Position numbers and translations under genes: made by a program. The notes beneath the pieces were generated by a model that saw only the letters and a list, made by a program, of their open reading frames with translations, made no database searches and was not told the DNA's origin. From the IMG/VR virus record IMGVR_UViG_3300045952_000180, positions 1 through 44,837 of that record: 44,837 nt of DNA, one strand, 5' to 3'. The stretch's first letter is position 1; each line of letters starts with the position of its first letter. The stretch comes from a virus. Positions 6,767 to 13,121 of the stretch are shown here, piece after piece.

Positions 6767-6975
6767 TGAATCGAGCCAAGCAAGGCGCGCAGCTGCAACC
6801 GCTCATCCTGGATCTGTTGGAGCGATACCTCGGCCGACAGGACTTGCCCGTGTGCCTGCGCGTCGAGCGTTTGCACGATGAGGCGCTGCTGGTCACGCAT
6901 ACCACCGGCGTCTGCGTGGTCGTCCGGATCGAGCAGGCGGTGACGTCCGAGCAAGTGGCCGCGTTGAAACGATGA
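6766..6975 (+). CDS. Small hypothetical protein
   Basis: 69 aa, ATG at 6766 overlapping the upstream stop by one base. Mixed alpha/beta composition with a valine-rich strand (GVCVVVRIEQ). It ends in an ATGA overlap with the next tiny membrane protein. No family recognised. Confidence 0.6.
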   Translation: MNRAKQGAQLQPLILDLLERYLGRQDLPVCLRVERLHDEALLVTHTTGVCVVVRIEQAVTSEQVAALKR

Positions 6976-7049
6976 GCGCCGAGTGGGCGATCCTGCTGTC
7001 GCTCGTGGCCGCCTGGATCAGCGGCTATATCATCGGGCGCGGGCCGTGA
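6972..7049 (+). CDS. 25-aa single-pass membrane peptide
   Basis: ATG at 6972 overlaps the upstream stop and the stop at 7047-7049 overlaps the GTG of the next gene. The peptide is one hydrophobic helix (WAILLSLVAAWISGYIIG) with a basic end. The tight overlaps on both sides argue that it is translated. Such mini-proteins are often missed; function unknown. Confidence 0.5.
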   Translation: MSAEWAILLSLVAAWISGYIIGRGP

Positions 7050-7285
7050 GGCGCCTGCCCGAGCCCTCGCAGGCCACCGTCCGGCCGCTCGTGAGCCCGG
7101 ACGCCGACATGCGCCCGCCGTGCTCGGTGCGCGCCTGCCCGTTGCGCGCCCGCTACGTGATCGGGCTGCGGGTCGTGACCGATGGCCGCGAGCGCCGCCG
7201 CGAGGAGTTTCGGTGCCCCGGCCATGCGCAGGTCTTCGCCGATCGTAAGGGCTTGAAACTGCCGCACGTAAACGAGGGGCGATAA
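7046..7285 (+). CDS. Small Cys-containing hypothetical protein
   Basis: 79 aa from GTG at 7046. Contains PPCSVRACPLRARYVIG and a later FRCPGHAQVF, a possible C-x4-C...C-x2-H zinc site. Last gene of the rightward early block; its stop lies inside the stem of the hairpin at 7276-7308. Confidence 0.6.
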   Translation: MRRLPEPSQATVRPLVSPDADMRPPCSVRACPLRARYVIGLRVVTDGRERRREEFRCPGHAQVFADRKGLKLPHVNEGR

Positions 7286-7308
7286 ACCCCGTGGCGGTTT
7301 ATCGCCCC
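7276..7308. terminator. Strong hairpin between convergent transcripts
   Basis: GGGGCGATAAACC (7276-7288) pairs perfectly with GGTTTATCGCCCC (7296-7308): a 13-bp stem with a 7-nt loop. It lies between the rightward early block and the leftward small-gene cluster, so it can end transcripts from both sides. There is no U-tract, so termination is inferred; a CG-alternating run (7311-7325) follows. Confidence 0.6.
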
Positions 7309-7326
7309 CCCCGCGCGCGCGCGCGG

Positions 7327-7407
7327 CTAGTGAAACAGCAGCCACCCCAAGACCACGCCGAGCACGAAACTGATGAGCTCACGGTTGCTGACGAGCGGTT
7401 GCGGCAT
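7327..7407 (-). CDS. 26-aa single-pass membrane peptide
   Basis: Minus-strand ATG at 7405-7407, stop at 7327. One hydrophobic helix (LISFVLGVVLGWLLFH). It follows directly on the stop of the upstream gene and ends the leftward cluster. Short, but its placement in a tightly packed operon supports it. Confidence 0.5.
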   Translation of the reverse strand: MPQPLVSNRELISFVLGVVLGWLLFH

Positions 7408-7599
7408 TCACCGCCCCCGCGCGGGCAGCTGGCGCAGCACCTTGGCGACGTCCCGGCCCCGCTTACCGCCGTCGATGATGAGCGCGATATGCTCGCCTTG
7501 GTCGGTCGCTTGCGCGTGCAAACCACCTTCGCGCAGCTTGGCCATCCGCTCGCGCGCTTCCGGCCAGGTGGCATAGGTCTCGATGATGCGGTTAGTCAT
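7408..7599 (-). CDS. Small hypothetical protein
   Basis: 63 aa with a beta-alpha-beta-like pattern: RIIETYATWPEARERMAKLREGG, HIALIIDGGKRG, DVAKVLRQLP. Third gene of the leftward cluster transcribed from the promoter at 7943-7971; its ATG (7597-7599) lies 2 nt from the upstream stop. No family recognised. Confidence 0.65.
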   Translation of the reverse strand: MTNRIIETYATWPEARERMAKLREGGLHAQATDQGEHIALIIDGGKRGRDVAKVLRQLPARGR

Positions 7600-7765
7600 C
7601 CCGCCGCTCCGCCCGCCGCCTCGCCCGCGTGCGCGCGGATACCGCCCCTTGCTTCCGCGGGCGCCCCCCTTTCTGCCCGTTCGCTTGCGCGGTCGCCGTC
7701 TTCGCCGCCGACTTCGCCAGGCCCCCGAGACGGCCGAGGGCCACGGCGTGAGGATTCTTCGTCAT
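7592..7765 (-). CDS. Small basic AT-hook-like protein
   Basis: 57 aa. Begins NPHAVALGRLGGLAKSAAK and contains GGRPRKQG, an AT-hook-like motif, then an Arg-rich tail. Short proteins of this 'NPHAVALGRLGG' type recur in phages and bacterial genomes and are probably DNA-binding. The start overlaps the upstream stop (ATGA). Confidence 0.7.
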   Translation of the reverse strand: MTKNPHAVALGRLGGLAKSAAKTATAQANGQKGGRPRKQGAVSARTRARRRAERRDD

Positions 7766-7890
7766 TGGATCTCCGCCAAGGCGTTGTATTGCTCATGCGT
7801 TTGCGTGATGGTCGCGTGCACGGCGCCATTGATTGGCGTCGCCAGTGGGTGGCCAATGTATCCCGTGTTGACGTCCGATCCTGCTCTCAT
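7762..7890 (-). CDS. 42-aa hypothetical protein, first gene of leftward cluster
   Basis: ATG at 7888-7890 preceded by GAGGAG 7 nt upstream. The peptide (MRAGSDVNTGYIGHPL...) has no recognised domain. It is the first gene after the near-consensus promoter at 7943-7971, so it should be strongly made early in infection or in the lysogen. Confidence 0.65.
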   Translation of the reverse strand: MRAGSDVNTGYIGHPLATPINGAVHATITQTHEQYNALAEIQ

Positions 7891-7942
7891 CTCGTTTCTC
7901 CTCTCTCTCGTTTCGGCACTTGCAATGCCGTCCTACCTCTCT

Positions 7943-7971
7943 CTTATAGTCTACCGCTTGGGTTCTGTCAA
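7943..7971 (-). promoter_or_regulatory. Near-consensus sigma70 promoter for leftward small-gene cluster
   Basis: On the minus strand TTGACA (7971-7966), a 17-bp spacer and TATAAG (7948-7943). Only one base differs from consensus. Transcription should start near 7936 and run through four tiny genes to the hairpin at 7276-7308. It is the best promoter in the window and indicates use of host RNA polymerase. Confidence 0.8.
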
Positions 7972-8003
7972 GGGGTCGGACAAGATTTTTCGGGGGTCCT
8001 GTA

Positions 8004-8783
8004 ATGGCGGACCAACAAAAGTGGTTCAAGCTCTGGACGACGGCGCCCACCGATGACGACCTCATCGCCTTACCCGTGCCGGATCGCTGGGCCTGGGCTG
8101 TGCTGGGATGCCATACCAAAACCCATGGCACGCGGGGGTCCGTCTCGATCTCCCTGGCCAACGTCGCGCTCGCTGGCCAGATGGGTATTGACGTCGCGAA
8201 ATTGTACGAAACATGCGCGCGTTTGCCGCATGTCAGATGCTCAAATCCTGTTAACGGTCGATTTACCGTAACGTGGCAAAACTGGATTAAATATCAAGAG
8301 GATAGCAGCGTCGCCGAACGCATGCGTTCGTTACGGTCTAAGAAGAGAGGAGAAGAGAGGAGAGGAGAGGAGACTAAGAAAATCCCCCCTGTAGCCCCCC
8401 CGGGGGGGGCCTCCCAGATTGGAGTGTTACAGGCTCAGAACGGAGACGGATTCGAGCAAGACGACGAGGCCGAAACCGAGCGCGAACCGACCAGCCACCC
8501 GCTACCGTTCGAGTACCAGGAGGCTCGCGAACTCATCGCGTTCTTGAACCTGAGGACCGGCCGCGCGTTTCCTGCGAGCGTCCAGAATTTATCGCTCATC
8601 GACGCCAGACTACGCGAAGGATGGTCGTTTCAGCAATGCAAAACGATGATGATGCGCAAGTGGCATGACTGGGGCAAAGACGAGCGCATGGCGCAATTCG
8701 TGCGCCCGCGGACGTTGTTTAATCGCACGCGGTGCGCCGAGTACATGGCGCAGATTGGCGAAACGCCCGAGGGAGACGGGTGA
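8004..8783 (+). CDS. Replication initiator-like protein with Phg_2220_C-type C-terminus
   Basis: 259 aa. The N-terminal 105 residues look like a winged-helix replication domain (KWFKLWTTAPTDDDL, VPDRWAWAVLG, ISLANVALAGQMG, WQNWIKYQED). A low-complexity Lys/Arg/Glu linker (about 110-160) follows. Residues about 170-250 match the conserved phage replication C-terminal domain: ELIAFLNLRTGRAFPA, LIDARLREGW, MMMRKWHDWGKD, FVRPRTLFN. Proteins of this build are O/DnaD-like initiators that recruit the host helicase. Its linker is encoded by purine repeats that may be the origin itself, as ori lies inside gene O in lambda. Confidence 0.75.
   Translation: MADQQKWFKLWTTAPTDDDLIALPVPDRWAWAVLGCHTKTHGTRGSVSISLANVALAGQMGIDVAKLYETCARLPHVRCSNPVNGRFTVTWQNWIKYQEDSSVAERMRSLRSKKRGEERRGEETKKIPPVAPPGGASQIGVLQAQNGDGFEQDDEAETEREPTSHPLPFEYQEARELIAFLNLRTGRAFPASVQNLSLIDARLREGWSFQQCKTMMMRKWHDWGKDERMAQFVRPRTLFNRTRCAEYMAQIGETPEGDG
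8341..8410. other. Candidate origin of replication: purine iterons plus C7G8 palindrome
   Basis: AGAAGAGAGG occurs at 8341-8350 and again at 8351-8360, then AGAGGAGAGG at 8361-8370: three tandem 10-bp iterons forming an unbroken purine tract. About 25 bp on, CCCCCCC (8395-8401) abuts GGGGGGGG (8402-8409). The block codes for the linker of the replication protein, the same arrangement as lambda ori inside O. Inference only; the iterons could merely encode the charged linker. Confidence 0.45.
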
Positions 8784-8811
8784 TTGTCTAGACAAATAAA
8801 CAACCGATAAG
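8784..8811 (+). promoter_or_regulatory. Palindrome TTGTCTAGACAA overlapping a possible promoter
   Basis: TTGTCTAGACAA (8784-8795) is a perfect 12-bp palindrome directly after the replication gene stop. TTGTCT (8784-8789), a 16-bp spacer and GATAAG (8806-8811) could be a promoter for the rightward genes from 9064, with the palindrome as its operator. The 8784-9063 stretch otherwise shows no convincing gene, though the frame of the 9064 gene is open back to 8827. Confidence 0.45.
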
Positions 8812-9063
8812 GGACATTATGTAAAGTTGGGTCGCGTACTGTGCACGGGCGATGCGAGAGAGAGGCGACGAGGCGATGAGACGAGCATCGAGGCGAGAGG
8901 AGACGACGGCGCAGCTGGCGACATCGATCGCGGTTTTCGACCCCCCGGGGTCGCGACGCGGTGGGTCCCATCCGGAGAAATCGTGCTGATTGAAACGCGG
9001 GTGGTGGCGAGCCGCGGCGCGTTGACGCCGGCGATGATCGACGCCGGCGTGCGAGGGGACGCG

Positions 9064-9357
9064 ATGACAGAGATCGGGGTGGAGTGTCCGCAGTGCGGGA
9101 AGCGGCTGGAGAACGCGACGTGCAGTTGTGGGTGGCGGGCGAGCGGGCCCGGGGCGAGTGCGCGGTGCCGTGAGTGCGGCACGGGGAGCGCGGTGACGCT
9201 CGACGAGGACGGCGAGGTGCGGTGCGCGGTGTGTCACGTGACGTACCTGCAACGGCGGGCGGCGTTGGATCCGATTGCGGCGGACGAGCTCGAGGAATGT
9301 CGGGCGAGCATTCGCGCGAGTCTGGACGCGATCGAGCGGAGGAGCCGAGGTGAGTAA
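9064..9357 (+). CDS. Zinc-ribbon protein
   Basis: 97 aa from the ATG at 9064, chosen for its AGGGGA site; the frame is open upstream to 8827. Three Cys pairs: CPQCGKRL, CSCGW, CRECG and later CAVCHVTY, enough for two zinc ribbons, followed by a helical C-terminus. First of three small DNA-binding-type proteins before the terminase. Precise role unknown; transcription or packaging accessory are options. Confidence 0.7.
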   Translation: MTEIGVECPQCGKRLENATCSCGWRASGPGASARCRECGTGSAVTLDEDGEVRCAVCHVTYLQRRAALDPIAADELEECRASIRASLDAIERRSRGE

Positions 9358-9757
9358 GCCGGGGTTGCCGCGGGAGATCCAAAACCTGTTCACGACGGAC
9401 GCGTTGGCGATGCTGTGCGGGGTGGGCGAGTACAAGATGCGGATTTTCATCGGCAAGCATCGGAGCGAGTTGCCGGAGCCGCGGTACGTGAAGGCGTACG
9501 TCGTGGGGAATCATGCGGGCCATAACAAGCAACGCGTGTTTACGGCCGAGGACGTGGTGGCGATTCGGGCGGTCGTGGAAAAAGTGAAAGCGGAGAAGAA
9601 AGCGGCGTGGCAGGCGCGGATGATTCGGCGGCGATTGCGGTGGGCGGGGAAAGGCGTGGAGAGCTGGCGGTGGCGGAATCGGGCGGGGCCGTACGGGGCG
9701 GGGCCTGGGGAGCCGCCGGATCAGAAACCGGAGCCGCGGAGTGAGCCGAGTGCGTGA
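9350..9757 (+). CDS. Probable DNA-binding protein (MerR/excisionase-like HTH)
   Basis: 135 aa, GTG at 9350 overlapping the upstream stop by 8 nt. Residues about 8-75 resemble a winged HTH: NLFTTDALAMLCGVGEYKM, RIFIGKH, then RVFTAEDVVAIRAVVEKVK. The tail is basic then Pro-rich. Placement just before the terminase genes suggests a small-terminase-like or regulatory role, but the fold assignment is by eye. Confidence 0.6.
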   Translation: MSKPGLPREIQNLFTTDALAMLCGVGEYKMRIFIGKHRSELPEPRYVKAYVVGNHAGHNKQRVFTAEDVVAIRAVVEKVKAEKKAAWQARMIRRRLRWAGKGVESWRWRNRAGPYGAGPGEPPDQKPEPRSEPSA

Positions 9758-10007
9758 GCGGTCGCCGTACTGGCGGCCGAGTGTGCTCTGTGTGACGTGC
9801 GGGCAACGCTATGGGAACGCGTGCGAAATCGTGGGGGAGCTCTGCCATCGGTGCTGGGCGGCGGGCTGGCGAACGATTTGCGCTTGCGGGGAGGCCGAGT
9901 GTGGCAGTAGTCTCCCATCGGTCCCACCGATAGGGGAAATCGGCGATCGCGGGAGGCCCGAGCCGATGCGAGGGATCGAAGTCATCGGGGCGGACCGATG
10001 GCTGTGA
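9741..10007 (+). CDS. Small Cys-rich (zinc finger) protein
   Basis: 88 aa, GTG at 9741. CVTCGQ, CHRCW and CACGEAEC form at least two zinc-type Cys clusters in residues 17-55; the C-terminal part is unstructured. The DNA at 9918-9932 contains an ATCGGT/ACCGAT inverted repeat inside the gene. Function unknown. Confidence 0.65.
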   Translation: MSRVRERSPYWRPSVLCVTCGQRYGNACEIVGELCHRCWAAGWRTICACGEAECGSSLPSVPPIGEIGDRGRPEPMRGIEVIGADRWL

Positions 10008-10022
10008 GGGGAGCCGAATTGC

Positions 10023-10547
10023 ATGAGCGAGCCAGCGCCGAGCGAGCCGAGGGTCGAGCCTTCGTCGTCGCCGGGGACGGCGCTGATGCCGATACAAGCC
10101 GGGGTGGTCGTGTGGACGGCGCGCCAGCTGTTGGCCGCCGCCGGCTTTCGCCAGGTGGACGACACGCGGCTGGCGCTGGAGCGGATTCGCAAGGGCATTC
10201 GCTCGAAAGTCTGGAAAGAGGCGGTGCGGTGTTCGGAGACGATGCTGGACATTGCGGGCGTGCGCAAGCCGTCGGAGTCGGAGCCGCTTGACCCCAGCCG
10301 AGTCCGAGCGATCGAGATCACGGTCGTGGAATCTGGGCGGGGTGCTGAGCTTGCGCCCGACACGCACGGTTTGGAACTTCGTGACGGCGGTGGCGCAGGG
10401 GACGAAGTCGGAAATCGTGGTGTTTGGGCCGCGGGGCGAGGGCAAGACGTACGGGGCCCTCTTGGCGATGGTGGTGCACGCGCAGGAGCACGCGAAACGG
10501 GGCTTTCCGCTGCCGGTGAAGTGGCTGGGGCCGACGGGGACGTTTGA
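10023..10547 (+). CDS. Putative terminase small subunit (by position)
   Basis: 174 aa. Residues 35-105 are helical and basic (TARQLLAAAGFRQVDD, ALERIRKGIRSKVWKE, CSETMLDIAGV), suitable for a DNA-recognition subunit, and the gene lies directly upstream of the large subunit. The frame overlaps the large-subunit gene by 206 nt (10342-10547); the last 65 residues are Gly/Arg/Ala-rich and look like a non-selected frame. Either a true long overlap or an early end has been lost. Low family certainty. Confidence 0.5.
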   Translation: MSEPAPSEPRVEPSSSPGTALMPIQAGVVVWTARQLLAAAGFRQVDDTRLALERIRKGIRSKVWKEAVRCSETMLDIAGVRKPSESEPLDPSRVRAIEITVVESGRGAELAPDTHGLELRDGGGAGDEVGNRGVWAAGRGQDVRGPLGDGGARAGARETGLSAAGEVAGADGDV

Positions 10548-11745
10548 AAGCCACAAAAACAAGACGCACGATTCGCTGATGGCGCCGCCGTGGGGCGGGT
10601 GCTGGAGTTTGCACGACCAGGGGCATCAAGCGCGGTTCACGCTCAACGGCGAGTGGCTGGTGGATCTCAGGCTTTTCGGAGCGGGAGACCATGACGGGTT
10701 GAATCGCTTACGGGCGGAAGCGCACTGCATGTGGGTCGAGGAATCGGCGCCGGCGGCGGAGATCGGCGCGATGGGGATCACCGAGCAGCACTGGGGCATG
10801 GGGCGCTCGAGCTTGCGGCTGCCGACGCACGCGCGGGTCGCGCTCTCGACGTCGAACTATCCCGACGAGATGTTTTGGTCGTGGCAGCGCTGGATGGTCA
10901 AGAAGCGGCGGGATGCGCTGGTGTTTGAGATTCCGCCGCTCGATCGGGTGACAAAAGCCGAGCAGGACGTGATGGCGGAGGCGATCACCGATCCGGTCAT
11001 GCGGCGGCGGCTGTTGGAGGGCTTACCAGGAACCATGATTCCTGGTCGTCCGGTGGCGGACGGGTTCGACGAGCGGCTGCATGTGAGCAAGCATCCGCTG
11101 GTGCCGATCGAGAACGGGCGGTTGTACATCGGGCAAGACGGCGGGCTGCAGCCGTCGAGCGTCATTGCGCAGCGGCGCGGACGTCGCATAGAAATTCTGG
11201 CGGCGTTGACGAGTGCGCAATCGGGGATGTGGCAGCACGTGCGCTACACGCTCCTGCCGTGGATCGGGGAACACGCGCCGTGGTGTCTGACGCGGCCGGG
11301 GCTCATTCGCGTGCGCTACGACGAGACGATGAACACGGGGTCGTTGGCGGACATCACGACGAATCCGCTGCGGGTCATGCAGCAGCTCTTACCGGGCGAG
11401 TACTGGCCCTCGCAAAACGTGCCGTTTTCCTGGCGGCGCGATCCGCTCACCGTCGCGCTCGCGAGTCTCGAGGATCGACAGCCGCTCGTGCAGATCGATC
11501 CGAGTGCGCAGTTGCTCATTCGGGCGTGGCGGGGGATGTGGTTTTACGCGGTCAGCTACGACGGCAGTGTGCGCAAAGAGGAGCCGAAGAAGCCGAACGC
11601 CCCGTGGTCGGACATCGGAGACGCCTCGGCGTACTTGATTGCCGATATGGCACCGCTGGCGTATGAGGAAAAGCCGAAGCCGCGGCGGCCATTGCAGTAT
11701 CAGCACGACGCGCAGGGACGACCGAAGCTCTTGGGGATGATTTGA
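10342..11745 (+). CDS. terL: Terminase large subunit
   Basis: 467 aa from GTG at 10342 (GGGCGGGG site); ATG at 10252 would add 30 Arg/Ser-rich residues and is less likely. Walker A GPRGEGKT is at 29-36, Walker B is CMWVEES near 129-135 with the catalytic Glu, and a motif III-like ALSTSNYP follows. The nuclease half has Asp-bearing strands in YIGQDGG, VRYDETMN and PWSDIGDASAYLI. It is the ATP-driven DNA-packaging motor and nuclease. The next gene, an HNH endonuclease, overlaps its stop. Confidence 0.88.
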   Translation: MLSLRPTRTVWNFVTAVAQGTKSEIVVFGPRGEGKTYGALLAMVVHAQEHAKRGFPLPVKWLGPTGTFESHKNKTHDSLMAPPWGGCWSLHDQGHQARFTLNGEWLVDLRLFGAGDHDGLNRLRAEAHCMWVEESAPAAEIGAMGITEQHWGMGRSSLRLPTHARVALSTSNYPDEMFWSWQRWMVKKRRDALVFEIPPLDRVTKAEQDVMAEAITDPVMRRRLLEGLPGTMIPGRPVADGFDERLHVSKHPLVPIENGRLYIGQDGGLQPSSVIAQRRGRRIEILAALTSAQSGMWQHVRYTLLPWIGEHAPWCLTRPGLIRVRYDETMNTGSLADITTNPLRVMQQLLPGEYWPSQNVPFSWRRDPLTVALASLEDRQPLVQIDPSAQLLIRAWRGMWFYAVSYDGSVRKEEPKKPNAPWSDIGDASAYLIADMAPLAYEEKPKPRRPLQYQHDAQGRPKLLGMI

Positions 11746-12155
11746 TCGCGATTGATCCGGAGCACGCGCAGGTGATCGTGGACCCGACGACGGGCTGCTG
11801 GATCTGGATTGGCAGTCGCGACGGCAAGGGCTATGGACGGCTGCGGCGGACGAACGAGCGACGCTACGTCGGGGCCCATCGCGTGGCCTACGAGCAGCAC
11901 CGCGGGCCGATTCCTGATGGCTTGGAGCTGGATCATCTCTGTCGCGTGACGGTTTGTGTCAATCCGCAGCATCTCGAAGCGGTGACGCATCGGGAGAATC
12001 TGCGACGCGGAGAATCGCCGGGTATGCAGTTGCGGCGGCGTGGTCAGTGCGTCCATGGGCACGATCTGGCCGCGGCATACGTGCGACGCGATAACGGGTC
12101 GCGTGTCTGTCGGGAATGTCGGAATGCGCGGGCGCGGCGGCGGCGCGCCGCATGA
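11742..12155 (+). CDS. HNH_3-type endonuclease
   Basis: 137 aa, TTG start in a TTGA overlap with terL. Domain order is GCWIWIGS...GYG, then AHRVAYEQHRGPIPDG, LDHLCRVTVCVNPQHLEAV (HNH core), and a C-terminal zinc-type end (CVHGHD...CRECR) with a basic tail. Four more genes in this genome share this plan, and the DNA encoding WIWIGSRDGKGYGR is almost the same as in the gene at 33260. Probably a free-standing homing endonuclease. Because HNH proteins beside terL can act in packaging, that role is the main alternative. Confidence 0.85.
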   Translation: MIAIDPEHAQVIVDPTTGCWIWIGSRDGKGYGRLRRTNERRYVGAHRVAYEQHRGPIPDGLELDHLCRVTVCVNPQHLEAVTHRENLRRGESPGMQLRRRGQCVHGHDLAAAYVRRDNGSRVCRECRNARARRRRAA

Positions 12156-12469
12156 GATTCGATCAGCTCCCGCGCACGCTGGTCTGCGTCGGCTGCGGCC
12201 GCGGGGACGTCACGCTCAGAAAACTTCCGGAGAGTGTGTGGCCGAATGCGCGGGCGTGCGATGGCTGCCTCGGGCGCTACGGGCGCCTGAATCTCGCGAC
12301 GGAAGCGGACCAGATGCTCGCGGGGCTGACGCCGGCGCAGGTGACGCGGGCGCTGGCGGCGGGCGGGCGGTGCTGTCACTGCGGGGCGCCGACGGTGGCG
12401 GGGCCGGACGGCTTGATGCCGGCGTGGTGTAGTCAATGCGAAGCGGAGCGACGGAGGCTCGTGGGATGA
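12152..12469 (+). CDS. Zinc-finger hypothetical protein
   Basis: 105 aa, ATG at 12152 overlapping the HNH stop. Two CxxC pairs at each end: CVGCGRG ... CDGCLGR, and CCHCGAP ... CSQCEAE, with a short helix between (LTPAQVTRALAAGG). Likely a two-zinc cytoplasmic protein in the late operon. No family recognised. Confidence 0.65.
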   Translation: MRFDQLPRTLVCVGCGRGDVTLRKLPESVWPNARACDGCLGRYGRLNLATEADQMLAGLTPAQVTRALAAGGRCCHCGAPTVAGPDGLMPAWCSQCEAERRRLVG

Positions 12470-12933
12470 GACGCTACACGCTGACGATCATCACGCTCAT
12501 CTCGGCACTCATCGTGGCGGCGTGGCTGGCGTCGGCGGAGGCGCAGACGGGGCGCACGGTGATCGATCATCCCAACCGCTTCGCGGCGAACGTCGCGGAC
12601 GTGGGCGCGACGCTGACAGAGATCGGCGCGGCGATCACGGGCCAGGCGTACTACGTGACGGGCATCGTGCTCGTCTCGTCCACGTCTACGGGCGGCACGT
12701 TCGCGATTCGCGCGGGCACCGGCGCGAATTGCGCGACGAATCCGGTGGGCGTGTGGCCGCAGCCGGGCGTCGCCTCGCCGACGCTCACGTATCCCTACCC
12801 CGCCAACACCGCCGCACCGTATGTGATTCAGTTTTCGGTCCCGATCAAGGCCGCCGTCGGCAGTGCGATTTGTCTCGTCGGGACGGCGACGAATCTGGCG
12901 CGCGGTGCCGTGCTGGGCTTCACCGCCCCATGA
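12466..12933 (+). CDS. Exported protein 1 of the secreted cassette
   Basis: 155 aa with a clear Sec signal peptide: basic MRRY, hydrophobic core to about residue 22, and an AEA-Q type cleavage site near residue 26. The mature part is Thr/Ala/Gly-rich beta sequence with exactly two Cys (NCATN and AICLVG), consistent with one disulfide outside the cytoplasm. First of seven signal-peptide genes between terminase and portal, translated by coupled overlaps. Function unknown. Virion proteins normally lack such signals. Confidence 0.75.
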   Translation: MRRYTLTIITLISALIVAAWLASAEAQTGRTVIDHPNRFAANVADVGATLTEIGAAITGQAYYVTGIVLVSSTSTGGTFAIRAGTGANCATNPVGVWPQPGVASPTLTYPYPANTAAPYVIQFSVPIKAAVGSAICLVGTATNLARGAVLGFTAP

Positions 12934-13121
12934 AGCGCCGCGAGCCGAAATTGCCGAAGGGGCCGAAGCCCACGCGGGTGACGCCGGCGATGCGGGCCAG
13001 CCTTGAGCAGACCGAAATCCGGTTCGCGGAGCGGGTCGCGTCGATGGTGCTCATGCGTTTACGCGCGGACGCGCCGCAGCTCTTTCCGCCGCCGCCCGCT
13101 CCCGAGACGCCGCATGCCTGA
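12930..13121 (+). CDS. Small hypothetical protein within the exported cassette
   Basis: 63 aa, ATGA overlap at its start. Basic Pro/Lys-rich N-terminus (REPKLPKGPKPTR), a short amphipathic helix (LEQTEIRFAERVASMVLMRL) and a Pro tail. No signal peptide, so it is the only cytoplasmic-type gene between the secreted ones. Function unknown. Confidence 0.6.
   Translation: MKRREPKLPKGPKPTRVTPAMRASLEQTEIRFAERVASMVLMRLRADAPQLFPPPPAPETPHA

Noticed and set aside
11742-12155. HNH gene next to terL as an essential packaging nuclease
   Set aside because: Not excluded, but its close likeness to four other HNH genes placed at unrelated borders favours a homing endonuclease.
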